NCBI GenBank assembly: GCA_002771585.1
Contig: PCTT01000044.1
Coordinates: 1-34,737 of the forward strand
DNA: 34,737 nt
Direction: 5' to 3'
From: Candidatus Campbellbacteria bacterium CG22_combo_CG10-13_8_21_14_all_36_13
GTDB lineage: Bacteria; Patescibacteriota; Minisyncoccia; Phycocordibacterales; PCTT01
This document shows positions 17,196-26,427 of this stretch, piece by piece. Made by a program: the position numbers and the translations under genes. Position 1 is the stretch's first letter, and the number at the start of each line of letters is the position of its first letter. The notes below the pieces were generated by a model. It was given only the letters and a program-made list of their open reading frames with translations. It was not told where the DNA came from and searched no databases.

Positions 17196-19469
17196 ATGCA
17201 AAACACAATCAAAATTGTGTCAAAATTTATCAAAAATAGGTTTATGGAAATCAGTTTATTTCTTGTATTTATTATATCTTTTGCATCAACGCTTTTCTTG
17301 CTAAATTTTGATATAAAAGAGTTAAGTTCTTTCGGACCAACCGCACTAATTTATATAAACGGATTCAAAGAAGGTTTAATAATATCTACTTCTGTATTAT
17401 TTTTTGCATTAATAATACTTTTATTCTTCAAAAAGAACTTTTTAATAATAATAGAAAAGGTAAATTTGTGGTTTAACAAACTAAGCCATGGCAAACAATA
17501 TTTATTTATTCTTATGATTTGTGTTGTCTTCTCTTTTGCAGTTCACGGAGACAGTGTAATCAACGGATATTTTAATATGGATGATTTTGAAATAATTTCA
17601 ATAAACCACTCTCACACGATTGGTGAATCCATACTAATACCACACGGAAATGACCACACAATGCCACTTTTTATGTTAGAAATGAGGGTGCTCGATTATT
17701 TCTTTGGACAAAATGCTCTACCATATAATCTATTTATTTTTTTCTTATTCTCATTAATACCATTTTTTATATACCTAATATTTGAAAGATTAAATTTCAA
17801 TAGGATAAGTTTCTTTATTTTTTTAATATTGTTTAGTGGTGCAACTGGTTGGGCAGACTTAATAGGTGGCTTCAACATTATGTCCACATACATGCAAGCT
17901 ATTTTGTTTTTCACAATCACAATGTGGTCATATTTAGAATGGCATACTACAAAACAAAACAAATTTCTCTTATTTTTTGGCTTATCTATTCTTGGCTCAA
18001 TCACAATAGATCTACCTGGTATATGGGTACTTCCAGTAATTCCAGTCTGGATGTTTGTAGTTCATATAATTAAAGATAACCTTATCCAAATTAAACTTCA
18101 AAATATCATTAGTTTTTTAAAAAACAACAAACCGCCGTTATTAATTTTTATAACTACAATATTGCTTTTTTTAACATTTTTTATATTTACATTTACTGTA
18201 GTGCAGCCAAATACGTTTCTAACTGCCCTTGATGGTGGAGATATAGCAACAAACGATATTCGTGATAGTGGTTGGAAGCCAAGTACCCTATTACATAATT
18301 CAGTTTCAGTATTTTCATCAGGTGTCTCGCTAACATTATTCGCTCCAAATGCTGTAAAAATCCTATCTCACCCGTCACTCGTCGGAAGAGTCCAAAAATA
18401 TTGGAGTTCATTAGAATTTTTAATTCTATTTCTAAATTTATTGTTTCTATTTTTTTTATTCAAAAATTCAGATAATAAGAATAGGAGATTATATATATTT
18501 TTGGCCAGTATATTTATGGTGAGCATATCTATGGTTGTAATAGCGCGCCCAAATCAAGGCATACTTCCAGATTTTGATTATAGATACGCAGGACCAGCTT
18601 TTTTTGCATATATATTATTCATCGCTTTAGCCTCTAATGTATTTTTAGTAAAAAACAAAGAAAAAACGCTCAAAATACTATTACCTGTAATTATAATAAT
18701 ATTTTCCATACAACAAGCATTCAGTTTCCAGGCTGTTAGAATAAGAGAAGAAGCAAAGCTAAGAAAATCAGCTATAGTTCAATTTGAAAAAACCCTACTA
18801 CCGGAACTAGAGAAATTGAGTGAAAATAATAAAGACATAGTTATACCAAACCTATCAGGAGCACATATTTTTAATCTAATGTCAGGATATACACTTGCAG
18901 ATTACCTGCTCTTCTTCAACAAAGGTATTGATATCAATCTGATACAAAACAAATACATGCAACCAGATGTCAAAACTGGAATAGTAGAAACTGTTTCCAG
19001 TATACGGGATCAATCAAGTATTGTATTTAAAGAGGCTATAAATAACTCGTCATTTATAAACAAATATTACACATCACAAATTCTGATGAGATTTGCTACA
19101 TCTGAACAAAAAAGCCCGGATTTAAAATCTGTTTTAGCAAACGAATACGGGGATATCGTTATACATAAAAACAATTTTGATCCTGAAAAATTAAACGTTC
19201 TTGGATTTTATTTAACCACAGACGACGTACCGGGCAACTTAGAACTTTCTATTTCATTTAAAAATGAATTTAACAAAAAAGACGAGTCGCAAAATATAAG
19301 AATAGACGACTTCACTCCACATATATTAGAAAATAATAAACGCATTTATTATATAGAGACAAACCTATTACAAATCCACACGTACTCACTTTCAGCTTTA
19401 ATATCAAACCTTAGACTTCATGTACCTGAAACAAAAAATGCCTCCGTTGAGGCATTGTATTTCAAGTAG
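17196..19469 (+). CDS. Large multi-pass membrane protein, GT-C glycosyltransferase-like
   Basis: 757 residues. Hydrophobic segments start near 18, 60 and 101 and continue (about 175-198, 203-217, 233-247, 257-290, 312-333, 412-425 and further) up to about residue 500. The remaining ~250 residues are soluble and probably face outside. After the third membrane segment comes NGYFNMDDFEI (123-133) with D129-D130, in the place of the acidic pair that binds the polyprenyl-phosphate donor in GT-C enzymes. No named family is recognised with certainty. Alone on the plus strand between two minus-strand blocks. It probably transfers a sugar from a lipid carrier outside the membrane; it could instead be a polymer assembly protein. 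Confidence 0.75.
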   Translation: MQNTIKIVSKFIKNRFMEISLFLVFIISFASTLFLLNFDIKELSSFGPTALIYINGFKEGLIISTSVLFFALIILLFFKKNFLIIIEKVNLWFNKLSHGKQYLFILMICVVFSFAVHGDSVINGYFNMDDFEIISINHSHTIGESILIPHGNDHTMPLFMLEMRVLDYFFGQNALPYNLFIFFLFSLIPFFIYLIFERLNFNRISFFIFLILFSGATGWADLIGGFNIMSTYMQAILFFTITMWSYLEWHTTKQNKFLLFFGLSILGSITIDLPGIWVLPVIPVWMFVVHIIKDNLIQIKLQNIISFLKNNKPPLLIFITTILLFLTFFIFTFTVVQPNTFLTALDGGDIATNDIRDSGWKPSTLLHNSVSVFSSGVSLTLFAPNAVKILSHPSLVGRVQKYWSSLEFLILFLNLLFLFFLFKNSDNKNRRLYIFLASIFMVSISMVVIARPNQGILPDFDYRYAGPAFFAYILFIALASNVFLVKNKEKTLKILLPVIIIIFSIQQAFSFQAVRIREEAKLRKSAIVQFEKTLLPELEKLSENNKDIVIPNLSGAHIFNLMSGYTLADYLLFFNKGIDINLIQNKYMQPDVKTGIVETVSSIRDQSSIVFKEAINNSSFINKYYTSQILMRFATSEQKSPDLKSVLANEYGDIVIHKNNFDPEKLNVLGFYLTTDDVPGNLELSISFKNEFNKKDESQNIRIDDFTPHILENNKRIYYIETNLLQIHTYSLSALISNLRLHVPETKNASVEALYFK

Positions 19470-20378
19470 TTAAGATCGCTCGAGCCAATCAAACTTATTT
19501 AAATACTCTTTGACACAAATTTCCCAATCACGAGTTAGATGTGGAGCAATTTTTTTTAACCTAATGTTTTGTAATATTTCGGAACGCGGGCGTGGAGCAA
19601 AAAAATCTTTTTCTACAAATGAAGAATCTACCTCAATAACCTCAACCTCATCTTTTATACCCAAATCAATCATCATTGCAACTGCTACTTCATAACGATT
19701 ACATTTACCATCGCATGCACCATGATATATGCCATAATATTCATTGTCTACGAGAAAATGCAGCGACTTAGCTAAATCATAAGTATAGCAAGGTGTTCCA
19801 AACTTATCGTTAACAACATGTAATTGTTTTGAGCCATTATTTATTTGTTCAACTATCTTTTTTACAAACTTCTTATCTTTCTTGGGCCCACCACCAATCA
19901 TCCAGCCAGCCCTTACAACGATAGACTTAGTTGCTTTCTTTGCTTCAAGCTCTCCTTCATACTTAGACCTACCATAAACACTAAGTGGATTTGGCTTATC
20001 TTCTTCTCTGTACGATTCTTGTTCCCCGTCAAATATTCCAGCAGTTGAGATATACACAACAGGTATATTTGCAGAGTTTGCATATTTAACCACATGAGTA
20101 ACACCATTTCTGTTTGTGGCATAAGTTTCTTCCGAATTTAGCTCGCAATACTCCATATCTGTTTTAGCGGCTAGGTGTATTATGTAATCAGGCTTTATAT
20201 TTTCAAGATATTCTGCAACAGCATTTGCACTAGAAACGTCCAAATATTCAAGCCAATCCTCATTTAAATCAATGTCCGACGCATAGACTTTACATATATC
20301 CTTAAACTCAGAATATACAGCCTCTCCAAGCATCCCACCACAACCAGTAATTACTATTTTATCCTCTTTGTTTATCAT
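19470..20378 (-). CDS. SDR reductase, dTDP-4-dehydrorhamnose reductase (RmlD)-like
   Basis: 302 residues from the ATG at 20378. An upstream ATG at 20402 would add eight residues and overlap the preceding gene by 14 bases. KIVITGCGGMLGEAVYSEF gives the GxxGxxG nucleotide site, IHLAAKTDMEYCE, YISTAGIFDGE and YGRSKYEGELEA (YxxxK) follow, and VVRAGWMIGGGPKKDKKFV fits RmlD-type reductases. It probably reduces a 4-keto nucleotide sugar; RmlA-C partners are not adjacent, so the product need not be rhamnose. It is the last gene of the minus-strand operon, and its stop directly abuts the convergent GT-C gene. Confidence 0.88.
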   Translation of the reverse strand: MINKEDKIVITGCGGMLGEAVYSEFKDICKVYASDIDLNEDWLEYLDVSSANAVAEYLENIKPDYIIHLAAKTDMEYCELNSEETYATNRNGVTHVVKYANSANIPVVYISTAGIFDGEQESYREEDKPNPLSVYGRSKYEGELEAKKATKSIVVRAGWMIGGGPKKDKKFVKKIVEQINNGSKQLHVVNDKFGTPCYTYDLAKSLHFLVDNEYYGIYHGACDGKCNRYEVAVAMMIDLGIKDEVEVIEVDSSFVEKDFFAPRPRSEILQNIRLKKIAPHLTRDWEICVKEYLNKFDWLERS

Positions 20379-20388
20379 TGTGTATTGA

Positions 20389-21096
20389 TTATAACACTCC
20401 AAACCTGTATTTAAACATATCTTTTATTGTATGCACTATAACACTCGGTTTTGAGCCGCTTGCCAACCCCTGTTCCCTTATATAATGCGTAACGGGAAAA
20501 TGACTCACCACAAAGCCTCCTTTTTTGGCCTTCAAAATCATTTCTGCATCGATAAATGCGCTGTTACTTTTTATAATAATAGTATCAAGTACATTTCTTT
20601 TATAAATTTTCATAGAACAATTAATGTCTTTTGTATAAGTTAAAAAAAGAATTGTAATCAGTGTATTAAAACAAAAAGATTGAAACTTCCTAGAAAATGA
20701 AACTGCCTTTTTTGTTACATACCCACTAATAATGTCAGCATTATCAAGCAAGTGTAGGTTTGGAATAAATTCAAATACATCATACTGATGGTCTCCATCT
20801 GTATACATAACATAATCATATTTACTCTCCAAAAAACCAGTTTTTAGTGCACCACCATATCCTCTATTTTTTATATGATGGATTACACGCGTATATGAAT
20901 AATGTTTAGCCAGATCATCAGCTACTTCACCGGTCCTGTCTGGGCTACCGTCTTCCACAATAATGATTTCAAAAATATCGGTAATGCTTGAAAGTAGTTC
21001 GTGTACTTTCGGTATCAAAACTGGTAAATTTTTTTCATCATAATATGCGGGGCAAAAGAAAGAAACGCTAGATAATTTTTTTATTGGTTTATTCAT
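20389..21096 (-). CDS. Glycosyltransferase family 2, polyprenyl-phosphate sugar transferase type
   Basis: 235 residues. FFCPAYYDEKNLPVLIPKV, IIIVEDGSPDRTGEVAD, HHIKNRGYGGALKTGFLES and YTDGDHQYD show a DPM1/GtrB-like GT2 domain. A hydrophobic pair around SFCFNTLITILFLTY lies mid-protein, with only a short tail after it. Such enzymes charge polyprenyl phosphate with one sugar. The start has the best ribosome site in the window: the minus-strand GGGAGG (21103-21108), which lies inside the end of the upstream gene, seven bases before the ATG. The start and the upstream stop overlap by one base (TAATG). Confidence 0.9.
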   Translation of the reverse strand: MNKPIKKLSSVSFFCPAYYDEKNLPVLIPKVHELLSSITDIFEIIIVEDGSPDRTGEVADDLAKHYSYTRVIHHIKNRGYGGALKTGFLESKYDYVMYTDGDHQYDVFEFIPNLHLLDNADIISGYVTKKAVSFSRKFQSFCFNTLITILFLTYTKDINCSMKIYKRNVLDTIIIKSNSAFIDAEMILKAKKGGFVVSHFPVTHYIREQGLASGSKPSVIVHTIKDMFKYRFGVL

Positions 21097-21809
21097 TATT
21101 TTCCTCCCTTAAGCCAAAAACCAATAATTTTTCTTATTATTATAAAACCATGTCTATAACTAATCTTTTTACCGGCATCTTTATCTCTAGGATCGTAAGA
21201 AACAGGAACCTCTCTCACCTCATAACCATCTCGAAGTAATGAACAAAGAAAAAGCATCTCTGAATCAAAGCCTCCAGCCTTAAAATTTCCAAATGTTTTT
21301 CTAGGAAATAGCTTGTATCCCATCAAAGTATCTGTGAGAGAGCTTCCGTATAAAATATTTATAAGTTTTGTTATTGAAAGAGAACCAAGTCTTGGTATAA
21401 GCTTACTCTTGTGTGTATCCAAACCAAGCTCTCTTGAACCCATAACAGCAACCTTATCCTCAATGGAGACATCATCCAGCGCTTCAAGCAATAAAGGGAT
21501 TTCCTCTGGAGAACATTCTAAATCAGCATCCTGTATGATTGCAAAATCTCCAAGAGCCACATCAAGTCCAGCCCTTACAGCACCACCCTTACCAGAATTT
21601 TTTTCTTGATTTAGTACAGTTGCAACAGACTTGAAATTATTTAAAACTTCCTTGGTTCCATCGCTAGATCCATCGTTTACAACAATTATTTCAACATCCC
21701 AATTAACAAAAGGAACTGATAGTAGGCGTTCAACCACAGACCCCACTGTTTTTTCCTCATTAAAGGCTGGGACAATTATTGATAATTTTTTCTTATTTAT
21801 AACAAACAT
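21096..21809 (-). CDS. Glycosyltransferase family 2, dolichol-phosphate mannosyltransferase-like
   Basis: 237 residues. LSIIVPAFNEEKTVGSVVER, IIVVNDGSSDGTKEVL, GKGGAVRAGLDVALGDFAII and QDADLECSPEEIP are the DPM1-type catalytic sequence, with the DxD in QDADLE. LTDTLMGYKLFPRK and EVREVPVSYDPRDKDAGKKI complete the domain. No C-terminal membrane segments are present. It likely makes a polyprenyl-phosphate monosaccharide. It lies two bases downstream of the gtrA-like gene, which should flip that lipid, and upstream of a second enzyme of the same type. Confidence 0.92.
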   Translation of the reverse strand: MFVINKKKLSIIVPAFNEEKTVGSVVERLLSVPFVNWDVEIIVVNDGSSDGTKEVLNNFKSVATVLNQEKNSGKGGAVRAGLDVALGDFAIIQDADLECSPEEIPLLLEALDDVSIEDKVAVMGSRELGLDTHKSKLIPRLGSLSITKLINILYGSSLTDTLMGYKLFPRKTFGNFKAGGFDSEMLFLCSLLRDGYEVREVPVSYDPRDKDAGKKISYRHGFIIIRKIIGFWLKGGK

Positions 21810-21811
21810 AA

Positions 21812-22276
21812 TTAAACTTCTATCTTTTGATTAAATATTATGAAACGATACACCAACAGGCTCCAGACTGCAATAAAACCAGCTGAAATAACTTGAGCAA
21901 TTACAGGTGTCAAATGTATATACTCAACCATTACAAAAACCATTACTCCATTTGCAATAATATTTACAAATGCAATAATCACATACTGTAATATCTGTAT
22001 CGATATTTCATCTTTAGACTTATCTTGAAATGTTATATATTTTTGTGCCAAAAAACTAACAACAACGGCAATCACAAATGCTAGTGTTGACGAAGCTATA
22101 TACCACCAATTAAAATATGTTTCAAAAATATATAATAACCCAACATTGGTTGTAAATGATAATCCGCCAGCAAAAAGATACCGTATCAATAAAAATACTC
22201 TTCCTCTGTCTAGGTGATATGATTGGCTACGTATTATATGAACCGCTCTGTTTATTTTATCTTTTACAACCGGCAT
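21812..22276 (-). CDS. GtrA family membrane protein
   Basis: 154 residues with four predicted membrane segments (about 31-50, 57-77, 92-113 and 120-142). The paired motifs SFLAQKYITF and SLLVYRFIIF at the ends of segments two and four are characteristic of GtrA. GtrA-like proteins are thought to flip polyprenyl-phosphate sugars for use by outer-leaflet transferases. It sits between a GT2 (two bases downstream) and a GT4 (no gap), and a GT-C enzyme lies further upstream in the same operon, giving the full set for extracytoplasmic glycosylation. Confidence 0.92.
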   Translation of the reverse strand: MPVVKDKINRAVHIIRSQSYHLDRGRVFLLIRYLFAGGLSFTTNVGLLYIFETYFNWWYIASSTLAFVIAVVVSFLAQKYITFQDKSKDEISIQILQYVIIAFVNIIANGVMVFVMVEYIHLTPVIAQVISAGFIAVWSLLVYRFIIFNQKIEV

Positions 22277-23398
22277 TTATTCTAAAAAATTAAGTATCTT
22301 TTCTCCATATTTATTCCAAGTATAACCCAAAACATCCTTTCGAGCTTGTTCTGCTTTGAGTATTGCTACTTCTTTGTTAACAAGGGTTGATAATATGGCA
22401 TCCGTCATATCCTTAGGATCATCTGTTCGAATTAAAATAGCGTTGTCTTTGTTTAAAACCTCACGTATGGACGGTAAATCAGACGCTATTACTGGAACAC
22501 CAGATGCCATGTATTCAAACATTTTTATTGGTGATGTATATAGAACAGATTCTTCACTGTCTTTTGTATTAGGTAAGAGCAATACATTAGCCGAACTCAT
22601 ATATGAAGATATTTCTTTTTTAGAAACATGACCTATAAATAATATGTTTTTAAGGTCTTTTATTTTTTCTTTATAAATCTCAATGTCTTCTTCATTCCCG
22701 CCAACTATAACAAAAAGAATATCAGTATTATTTTTTAGAATACGTGCAGATTCCACAACAACATCAATTCCCTTCCATTTATAAAGATGACCAACATACA
22801 TTGCGATATTCTTTTTATCGTCTGTTGTTAACTTTTCCCTTATGCTTTTATCAAAATCATCAAAATCTTCAACATCAACACCGTTATGTATGACTGTGGT
22901 TTTTTTAAACCCTGCATTAAATAATGCGTCTTGTGTGCCTTTAGAATTACAAATAATAGGTGTATTTTTTGAAATCAATTTTGAGAACAATCCCTTTAGA
23001 TATGACCAATTATGTGCGTTGTATACAACACTCTTTCCTCTTAGACGGAAAAGAAATACGGTAAATAAATCCCGTGTAATTATTGTGGTGTTTTTATCAA
23101 CTTTCCTCATTAATAAATAAAAAGAAAACAAGAGAGTTTGTAAATAAAAAACAATAGAGCCTATATGTTTACTAAATCTTACAACATCAAAGCATGGTAT
23201 TTCTATTATGTTGAAATTCTCTTCTAGCCCATAATACTCAAAAGCTGTTTCCTTTATCTCGTTTTTTCTATAAGGAATCCACAATTCTACATCCACACCA
23301 GACCTGGCCAAAACTTCACATGTTTTAGTGATTTGAAAGCCGTGGGCTTTTCTTGTAGGTATTCTAGTGTTAACTATGTATATGATTTTCATTTTCAT
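22277..23398 (-). CDS. Glycosyltransferase family 4
   Basis: 373 residues; ATGs at 23398 and 23392 are both possible. IIYIVNTRIPTRKAHGFQIT opens the acceptor domain. AMYVGHLYKWKGIDVVVESA starts the donor domain, and EYMASGVPVIASDLPSIREV is the E-x7-E nucleotide-sugar region. The N-terminal IPTRKAHGFQI resembles WsaF/TuaC-like GT4 proteins with 'P..ka.g.qi'. Cytoplasmic or peripheral membrane. Its 5' end lies within the last 29 bases of the upstream GT-C gene, so the two are tightly coupled. Confidence 0.9.
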   Translation of the reverse strand: MKMKIIYIVNTRIPTRKAHGFQITKTCEVLARSGVDVELWIPYRKNEIKETAFEYYGLEENFNIIEIPCFDVVRFSKHIGSIVFYLQTLLFSFYLLMRKVDKNTTIITRDLFTVFLFRLRGKSVVYNAHNWSYLKGLFSKLISKNTPIICNSKGTQDALFNAGFKKTTVIHNGVDVEDFDDFDKSIREKLTTDDKKNIAMYVGHLYKWKGIDVVVESARILKNNTDILFVIVGGNEEDIEIYKEKIKDLKNILFIGHVSKKEISSYMSSANVLLLPNTKDSEESVLYTSPIKMFEYMASGVPVIASDLPSIREVLNKDNAILIRTDDPKDMTDAILSTLVNKEVAILKAEQARKDVLGYTWNKYGEKILNFLE

Positions 23399-24761
23399 CT
23401 TTATTGGTAGATTCTATAAACCCTATCAAAGGATACAAAGCCACTGATAGGATAATTGGGTTAACTGGCATTCTAAACCTACTGTTTACAGTAAGACCGT
23501 TTGAGGGTGTGGTTACAACAAAGTAAAGCACTGTCACGAGAGCAAATACGACAGGAGCTGTCATCTTCTTCTTATGCCAAAGTAAATATATACCAAACAA
23601 AAACATGAGTGTTACAATACCCCAGAATATTCTCATCAAAAGTACTAATACAAAGGGTGATTTGACGTGAACCCAAACAGTTTTTAAGAATTCTTTTGGT
23701 GTATCCATCAACAAAGTTATAGCTGGTTTTGAAAGCGATTCTTTTGGCGTAAACCCAGCATATTGCAACACAGACAACATGCCGTCATGTGTAAAAAAAG
23801 TAAAAACATTTATAGCAGACACTTTTAGTAAAGATAAGGGGTATTTTTTTAAAACATCAAATGCTTCTTTGTTAAATTCTGGCGCCGTGTGAACAGTCAA
23901 TTTACTTACATCAATATTTCTATCACTTATAAATAACTTTCTTGCTTCATTAAAGCTAACACCGTTCTCTATAGACAACACAGACGGTACAAGCGTTACG
24001 TATAAATTGAGACTTGGCATAATAGTCATCCCGGGCACACCAAATACTTTATAGTTTCTATACAACCATGGTGATAAAACTACAACAAAAATACTAAGGA
24101 ATAACCCTATGTGTAAAAATGTTTTTTTCAACCCAATTCTTTTTCTAAAAAACCACCACATAACAGGTATTAAAAATATGGGATAAAATTGCACAACCGT
24201 TTTTATTAAAGATGATGCTCCTAATATAATAGAGAAAATTATTAGATACTTGATATTTAAGTTCTCTATATATTCCATAAATACAAGACAAGCAAGTAAA
24301 AATAAGAAAATAAAAAGAGTCTCTGTAAAAAATATAAAAGAAAAGAATACAAAGTTGGGTTCTATCGCAATAAAAAATCCTACAAATTTTGATATTTTGT
24401 CAGAATCTATTATTTTTTTAGACAACCTTAAAGCTAGTATCGGTATAAACGCACCTATAATTATTTGCATAACAACAGCAAAAATATAGCCATTAAACAA
24501 AAACAAAGAGAGTGCCAAGAAAAGTGGGTAAAGTGGAACATGTATTGGACTTGGTGATAACCCGTCTATAGAAAAACCATTACCATGGTATAGGTTCTGA
24601 CTAACTTCATAATACCAATCAGATCCATATATGGTTTTATCAAAATCACCATTATTTGCATCTAAATTAATATAAAAAAGAAAAATCCTTACAACAAGAG
24701 CGACGGCAAAAATTATTATCTCTAATTTATGTGTTTTTATAAAGTTTTTTATTTCGTTCAT
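23370..24761 (-). CDS. GT39-like (ArnT/PMT) membrane glycosyltransferase
   Basis: 463 residues with about ten membrane segments. After the first segment, LDANNGDFDKTIYGSDWYYE carries the acidic pair expected to bind the polyprenyl-phosphate donor. QNLYHGNGFSI and IHVPLYPLFLALSLFLF match the typical 'L..G.GF ... P.YP.fLA' of GT39/PMT_2 proteins. These move one sugar from a lipid carrier to an acceptor on the outer face of the membrane. A linked GT2 and GtrA could supply the donor. The start overlaps the upstream methyltransferase stop (ATGA). Confidence 0.88.
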   Translation of the reverse strand: MNEIKNFIKTHKLEIIIFAVALVVRIFLFYINLDANNGDFDKTIYGSDWYYEVSQNLYHGNGFSIDGLSPSPIHVPLYPLFLALSLFLFNGYIFAVVMQIIIGAFIPILALRLSKKIIDSDKISKFVGFFIAIEPNFVFFSFIFFTETLFIFLFLLACLVFMEYIENLNIKYLIIFSIILGASSLIKTVVQFYPIFLIPVMWWFFRKRIGLKKTFLHIGLFLSIFVVVLSPWLYRNYKVFGVPGMTIMPSLNLYVTLVPSVLSIENGVSFNEARKLFISDRNIDVSKLTVHTAPEFNKEAFDVLKKYPLSLLKVSAINVFTFFTHDGMLSVLQYAGFTPKESLSKPAITLLMDTPKEFLKTVWVHVKSPFVLVLLMRIFWGIVTLMFLFGIYLLWHKKKMTAPVVFALVTVLYFVVTTPSNGLTVNSRFRMPVNPIILSVALYPLIGFIESTNKDENENHIHS

Positions 24762-25372
24762 TTTTCTAAAATAAAAAAGTGATGATAATTTGATTGAAAT
24801 GGCACGTAATCATTCTTAACAACGAAGTGTTTACTTAGGATCTCTTTGATCTTTTGTACAGAATAATCTTTTTTACCAATTTCCCAATAATGCTCACCAT
24901 TAAATGTGTGTACAGGATGATAAGGTATCTTACAAGCAAACCTTATTTCTTTTAAAAAAGGAACCTTTACAGAAAACTTAATCATTGGGCCAAAATGAGG
25001 GAGACTTATTATTACATATTTTTTTGAAACTCTTTTCATTTCGGATAATGCTGTCTCAAAGCTTTCAAATGGTATGTGCTCGAGCACTTCAAAGGCACAA
25101 GCAATATCAAATGAATTATCTTCAAATGGAAGCTGTAAAACGCTACCAACAACATCAGGATTGAGGTCTTCTGCTATATCTACACTTGTATATTGTGTAT
25201 CAGTATTTGTTTTTAAATAATTACCCAGGACGTTATCGCCAACACCAATCTCTAAAACATTGCCTGGTTTTAGTTTCAAAAGCTCATCAACTTGGTGAAA
25301 ATAACTACTCCATCTTTCTGGATATCCGTATGTTTGAAAATCATAATGTTTTTTATCTACTTGTTTTTCCAT
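24758..25372 (-). CDS. Class I SAM-dependent methyltransferase
   Basis: 204 residues. NVLEIGVGDNVLGNYL is motif I, YTSVDIAED motif II, GSVLQLPFEDNSFDIACAFE the Methyltransf_11 core, and VLEHIPFESFETALSEMKRV with KYVIISLPHFG follow. The acceptor is unknown. It lies two bases downstream of a GT4 gene and overlaps a GT-C gene, so glycan methylation is the simplest guess; ubiquinone/menaquinone-type methyltransferases share this fold. Confidence 0.88.
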   Translation of the reverse strand: MEKQVDKKHYDFQTYGYPERWSSYFHQVDELLKLKPGNVLEIGVGDNVLGNYLKTNTDTQYTSVDIAEDLNPDVVGSVLQLPFEDNSFDIACAFEVLEHIPFESFETALSEMKRVSKKYVIISLPHFGPMIKFSVKVPFLKEIRFACKIPYHPVHTFNGEHYWEIGKKDYSVQKIKEILSKHFVVKNDYVPFQSNYHHFFILEK

Positions 25373-25374
25373 GT

Positions 25375-26427
25375 CTATTTTTTATAACTAAGAATATCAA
25401 CAATATTTTTTATTAAAATACTTACATTAAATTTTGCTTTTGTTGTATTAATCAAAAATTGTCTAATATCATTAACATTATCCTGTTTCATGAAATTAAT
25501 AATTTTATTTGCCAACTCAGTCGAATCACCAAATTTAAAATGAAGTAAGTCAGAATACTCACCAAAATATTCTACAAAAGCTTCATTGCTAGTAAAAGGA
25601 ACCACTCCACAAGCCATTGCTTCTATCACAACTTTATCTACACCGCCTGTTGGTAATGGGTTGATAGTAATATCTGCACGACAATACTTTTCTTTTATTT
25701 TGTGATTTGGAAAACTTCCATCAAAACTAATTTCATCTTCTAAAGAGTATTTATTAATTAATTCTTTTGTCTGATCCAAATAAATATAATCTGGTTTTGT
25801 TATTGGATCTCCTATAAAAGATACTTCGAATAAAATGCCTTTTTCTTTGAGAATACGACAAGCTTCTACAATATATTTTGCGCCTTTAATCTCACTTATT
25901 CTACCAACAACTAAAATCTTCAGTCTTTCTTTTAATGGCTCTCTATGATCACAAGCCAGACTTCCTACATCTATGCCGTGACCCATTACATGTAGTTTAT
26001 TAGTTTTGATCTTAAAACTCGCGCCTGAAGCAGAAAAAATAACATGAACCAATTTCTCAGCAATCCTTAAAGAGGTCGTGACTGATTTGTGCGTATACCA
26101 AAGTGAAATTCTTTTACCCATAATGCGCCAAAAAATTCCACCCAAAATTACATAAACCTGATTCATGTGGACAAAAACAGAATCGTAATCATTACGAAAT
26201 TTAAATATATATTTATAAAAACGATATATATATTCTAGTCTTGAAACACCCTCTTCTTTACCAAGAGAATATACTTGTACATTTTTAGGAAGATCACACT
26301 CGCCTTTTTCCAAACAAATCACTGTGAGCTTTTCTGTATGTTTTGCAAATTCTTCAACCCAGCGATGAAAAAACCCGAGTATTGGATCATTTCTATCCAT
26401 CTTCTGTGTGATAATCAAAAGTCTCAT
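25375..26427 (-). CDS. Glycosyltransferase family 4
   Basis: 350 residues. LLIITQKMDRNDPILGFFHR opens the acceptor domain, LKILVVGRISEIKGAKYIVE begins the donor domain, and VIEAMACGVVPFTSNEAFVE is the E-x7-E region. The start LxxxTQKxDxxDPxLxFFHxW is a recurring form in envelope GT4 proteins. It shares one base with the upstream GT4 stop. Donor and acceptor cannot be predicted from the sequence. Confidence 0.9.
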   Translation of the reverse strand: MRLLIITQKMDRNDPILGFFHRWVEEFAKHTEKLTVICLEKGECDLPKNVQVYSLGKEEGVSRLEYIYRFYKYIFKFRNDYDSVFVHMNQVYVILGGIFWRIMGKRISLWYTHKSVTTSLRIAEKLVHVIFSASGASFKIKTNKLHVMGHGIDVGSLACDHREPLKERLKILVVGRISEIKGAKYIVEACRILKEKGILFEVSFIGDPITKPDYIYLDQTKELINKYSLEDEISFDGSFPNHKIKEKYCRADITINPLPTGGVDKVVIEAMACGVVPFTSNEAFVEYFGEYSDLLHFKFGDSTELANKIINFMKQDNVNDIRQFLINTTKAKFNVSILIKNIVDILSYKK

